The notes beneath the pieces were generated by a model, which saw nothing but the letters and a program-made list of their open reading frames with translations, was not told the DNA's origin and did not search any database. From assembly GCA_947594335.1 (NCBI GenBank), contig CANQEC010000119.1:1-7193 (forward strand): DNA of 7,193 bases. Direction: 5' to 3'. The DNA is from an uncultured Lachnospiraceae bacterium. Its GTDB lineage: Bacteria; Bacillota; Clostridia; Lachnospirales; Lachnospiraceae. A program made the translations under genes and the position numbers. Of the stretch, positions 5,755 to 7,193 are shown piece by piece; the first letter of the stretch is position 1, and each line of letters starts with the position of its first letter.

Positions 5755-6843
5755 TTATACGGTTACTTCCAGATAGGGGACGATTTCCTTTTTGACAGCT
5801 TCTTCGACGGTCTGTAAAAGCTCCGGATCGTACATGGTCCGGGACAGGCAGAGGTTCTTCTTGTCCGTGGTGATGACGAAGACCTCCATTCCTTTTTCGA
5901 GCATGGCCGTCGTCACAGGAGTTCCCGTCCGGGCGTCGATCGTCATGATCAGGTTCGGGAAAGTAGAGAGCCGCACGCCGTCTTTTTCCGCCGTCGCATA
6001 CTCATTCCAGAAGGTCAGTTCCAGCCCGTCCACCTTCGCGAAACCGACGTCGAAGCCGCCTTCGTAACTCAGCGAGACGTCTTCCACGATGCCTCTGGCC
6101 AGTATTTTTCCCTTCAGAAATTCGCAGACGTCCTTCACTGCCTGCTCCACGGAGGTTTCGAGCCCCTTGTTGAATACTTCTCCTGTGCGGATTGCGTGGG
6201 ATACGCCGCCAAGCGCGCAGTTTTTCTTTGCGTAGGCTGCCGTCACCGGATTCCGGGCCACGGCGACCAGGCCGCCGGCTTCGATGGAGGCCAGACGTAC
6301 CAGTTTCGAGGTATGTTCGATACTTCCGGTAAAGAAGCATTCTATCCGGTTGTGCGTATCCGGATTACCTCCGACACAGGCCTGCATGGTCACGTAATCC
6401 TTCTGGGCGTGGAGATTCATGCTTCCCATGACGCCGGTCGGATGCGCGCGTCCGTTGCAGGGGGCATCTACCACGGGCAGCCCGAGCATGGATGCCTGAA
6501 TCCAGCCGTTGACGGTGGCCTCGCCGCCGTTTTCGTTGGTGATGATGCCGCCGATTTTCAGATCGGTATTCTGCATGAGCAGTTCGATGGTCCGGGCGAA
6601 GTCAGCCGGATAGATAAACTGATTTGCTGATTTTGGGGCGCCGACCAGAGAGGCTGTCAGGAGCACCTCATCCTCCGGAATATCCTGAATATCGACCAGT
6701 CTCAGATCACTGTACGCAACCGCAATTTTCGCGTACTGTTCTCCTTTGAGGGAGGATCCCCCTCCGCCGCCTCCGAGGATCGATCCGCCGACAAGGGCGT
6801 TTTTCAGTTCCTTTTCCGTGAGACGCATTCCTTTTTTGGTCAT
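5755..6843 (-). CDS. DUF917 family protein (S-methyl-thiohydantoin desulfurase-like)
   Basis: The 362-aa protein is a full-length DUF917 member. Seen: a striking glycine run GGSILGGGGGGSSLKG (19-34), NENGGEATVNGW (103-114), DAPCNGRAHPTGVMGSMNL (126-144), GGVSHAIRTG (212-221), GGFDVGFAKVDGLELTFWNE (262-281) and FPNLI (295-299). Proteins of this family have been linked to S-methyl-thiohydantoin desulfurase activity and are distantly hydantoinase-like; whether this one acts on such a substrate is inference. The start is ATG 6843, with AGGAGG seven bases upstream. The frame remains open for 70 more codons upstream, but that stretch is the structured leader and has no SD. It is the first gene of the four-gene operon. 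The racemase-family gene in the same operon fits a hydantoin-like or cyclic-amide substrate. Confidence 0.87.
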   Translation of the reverse strand: MTKKGMRLTEKELKNALVGGSILGGGGGGSSLKGEQYAKIAVAYSDLRLVDIQDIPEDEVLLTASLVGAPKSANQFIYPADFARTIELLMQNTDLKIGGIITNENGGEATVNGWIQASMLGLPVVDAPCNGRAHPTGVMGSMNLHAQKDYVTMQACVGGNPDTHNRIECFFTGSIEHTSKLVRLASIEAGGLVAVARNPVTAAYAKKNCALGGVSHAIRTGEVFNKGLETSVEQAVKDVCEFLKGKILARGIVEDVSLSYEGGFDVGFAKVDGLELTFWNEYATAEKDGVRLSTFPNLIMTIDARTGTPVTTAMLEKGMEVFVITTDKKNLCLSRTMYDPELLQTVEEAVKKEIVPYLEVTV

Positions 6844-7067
6844 TTTTGTACCTCCTGAAATATTTTGTCTATAGTTATATGATGCTGGGGGCAAAAGATA
6901 TTTTGCCCCCATGATGCCACGGATTTCTCCGCACTTCGTGCTTCCGAAATCCTGAAACACCTCAAATCCGCGCATTTTTCCCTGAAAAATGGCTCCTTTT
7001 CGGTGTTTTTTGGGTCTCAGTGTCATGCTTTTCCATGTGAACATGGAACGCATGACCTTTCGACCCT
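6844..7067 (-). promoter_or_regulatory. Long structured 5' leader of the DUF917 operon
   Basis: The predicted transcript start (about 7067) leaves a 224-base leader before the DUF917 ATG. About four fifths of it lies within four successive hairpins; only the last 40 or so bases, holding the AGGAGG site, look unpaired. A leader of this size and order is unusual for a simple catabolic operon and suggests control at the RNA level or of mRNA stability. The frame of DUF917 continues open across it, but the absence of an SD and the perfect hairpins argue against translation. Confidence 0.55.
6887..7066 (-). ncRNA. Candidate cis-regulatory RNA with four hairpins (unrecognised)
   Basis: In transcription order: hairpin 1 pairs GGGTC (7066-7062) with GACCC (7016-7012), then GTCATGC with GCATGAC (7056-7050, 7028-7022) and TTCCATG-TTCA-CATGGAA (7048-7031). 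Hairpin 2 pairs AAACACC (7008-7002) with GGTGTTT (6961-6955) and encloses CATTTTTC-AGG-GAAAAATG (6991-6973). Hairpin 3 pairs GGATTTC (6952-6946) with GAAATCC (6927-6921) around GCAC-GAA-GTGC (6941-6931). Hairpin 4 is a perfect 10-bp stem, GGGGGCAAAA-TATC-TTTTGCCCCC (6910-6887). No T-run follows hairpin 4, so it is not a standard terminator. I could not match the whole to TPP, SAM, T-box or other classes I know. A DNA-level repeat element is an alternative. Confidence 0.5.
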
Positions 7068-7073
7068 GGCATC

Positions 7074-7102
7074 ATTATATGCGCTTACGCCGGGGTTTTC
7101 AA
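7074..7102 (-). promoter_or_regulatory. Promoter of the DUF917 operon
   Basis: On the minus strand TTGAAA (7102-7097, 5 of 6) is followed after exactly 17 bases by a perfect TATAAT (7079-7074). The start is expected near 7067, just at the base of the first leader hairpin. This is one of the two best promoters in the window. Confidence 0.75.
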
Positions 7103-7109
7103 CCTTGAA
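7098..7109. promoter_or_regulatory. Candidate operator TTCAA-CC-TTGAA over the -35 box
   Basis: A perfect 5-bp inverted repeat with a 2-base centre covers the -35 box of the DUF917 operon promoter. Its position would let a bound regulator block RNA polymerase. The regulator is not visible; it could be encoded by the divergent gene to the right. Confidence 0.3.
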
Positions 7110-7119
7110 CCCAAATAAA

Positions 7120-7127
7120 TTGTACAA
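7120..7127. promoter_or_regulatory. Candidate operator TTGTACAA between divergent promoters
   Basis: A perfect 8-bp palindrome centred on GTAC lies between the two divergent promoters, 18 bases upstream of the leftward -35 box and 14 upstream of the rightward one. GntR-type regulators often use short palindromes with GTAC or GTnnAC cores, but the match is too short to be more than suggestive. Confidence 0.25.
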
Positions 7128-7141
7128 ATCGGAGAAAAAAA

Positions 7142-7171
7142 TTGACAACATTAAAGTGATGGCGTTATAAT
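7142..7171 (+). promoter_or_regulatory. Near-consensus rightward promoter at the window edge
   Basis: A perfect TTGACA (7142-7147) and a perfect TATAAT (7166-7171) are separated by 18 bases. It should be a strong vegetative promoter starting near 7178 and reading out of the window, so a gene divergent from the DUF917 operon lies just to the right. An ATG falls at 7178-7180, by the expected start point, but 16 bases are too few to judge whether it is used. Confidence 0.8.
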
Positions 7172-7193
7172 AAGTTAATGTCAAAGAAGACGG

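Noticed and set aside
6844..7053. 70-codon N-terminal extension of the DUF917 protein
   Set aside because: No SD before 7053, the stretch is filled by perfect hairpins, and the family normally starts near the 6843 ATG, which has AGGAGG seven bases upstream.
7012..7075. TPP riboswitch, suggested by CTGAGA and GATGCCAGGG on the minus strand
   Set aside because: The elements occur in the wrong order, the conserved pyrophosphate-binding segment is missing, and one piece lies upstream of the predicted transcript start.

Overview
The window looks like chromosomal DNA of a Clostridia-type Firmicute, most likely a Lachnospiraceae relative. The reasons are strong AGGAGG-type ribosome binding sites before nearly every gene, GTG and TTG starts backed by good Shine-Dalgarno (SD) sites, A/T-rich promoters of vegetative (sigma-70/SigA) type between moderately GC-rich genes, and the product set (a MecA-like ClpC adaptor, a membrane-anchored GH18 protein, DUF917/DUF1177/AroM genes). 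The genus cannot be named from the sequence.

Left part (1-948). The 5' end of a mecA-like gene runs leftward off the window and has its own promoter (TTTACA-18-TATAAT). A second promoter (TTGCAT-17-TATAAT) points rightward into a mostly non-coding stretch with a 12-codon reading frame. Then comes a small two-cistron unit: a 24-codon reading frame with a good SD whose stop overlaps, as ATGA, the start of a 78-aa hypothetical protein.

Middle part (949-3343). A GH18-family glycosidase carries an N-terminal membrane anchor, a probable copper-amine-oxidase-like domain and a bacterial SH3 domain. After it lies a roughly 135-nt stretch that folds on paper into consecutive helices, including a compact three-way junction. 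This is followed directly by a 62-aa Ser/Thr/Asn-rich protein of unknown function with one CxxC motif. A strong hairpin ends this rightward block and separates it from the convergent operon.

Right part (3344-7193). A leftward operon reads, in transcription order, DUF917 protein, DUF1177 protein, AroM-family protein and an Asp/Glu/hydantoin racemase-family protein. The set looks catabolic; two of the four belong to racemase-like families and DUF917 has been linked to thiohydantoin chemistry, so a small cyclic amide or hydantoin-like substrate is a reasonable but unproven guess. The operon has a good promoter (TTGAAA-17-TATAAT) and a leader of about 224 nt almost filled with four hairpins, which may be a regulatory RNA not recognised here. 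A near-consensus promoter (TTGACA-18-TATAAT) at the right edge points out of the window toward an unseen divergent gene. Two short palindromes between the divergent promoters are candidate operators.

The most novel-looking signals are the two structured RNAs (2915-3048 on +, 6887-7066 on -). No CRISPR array, tRNA, rRNA, transposase or prophage gene was seen.
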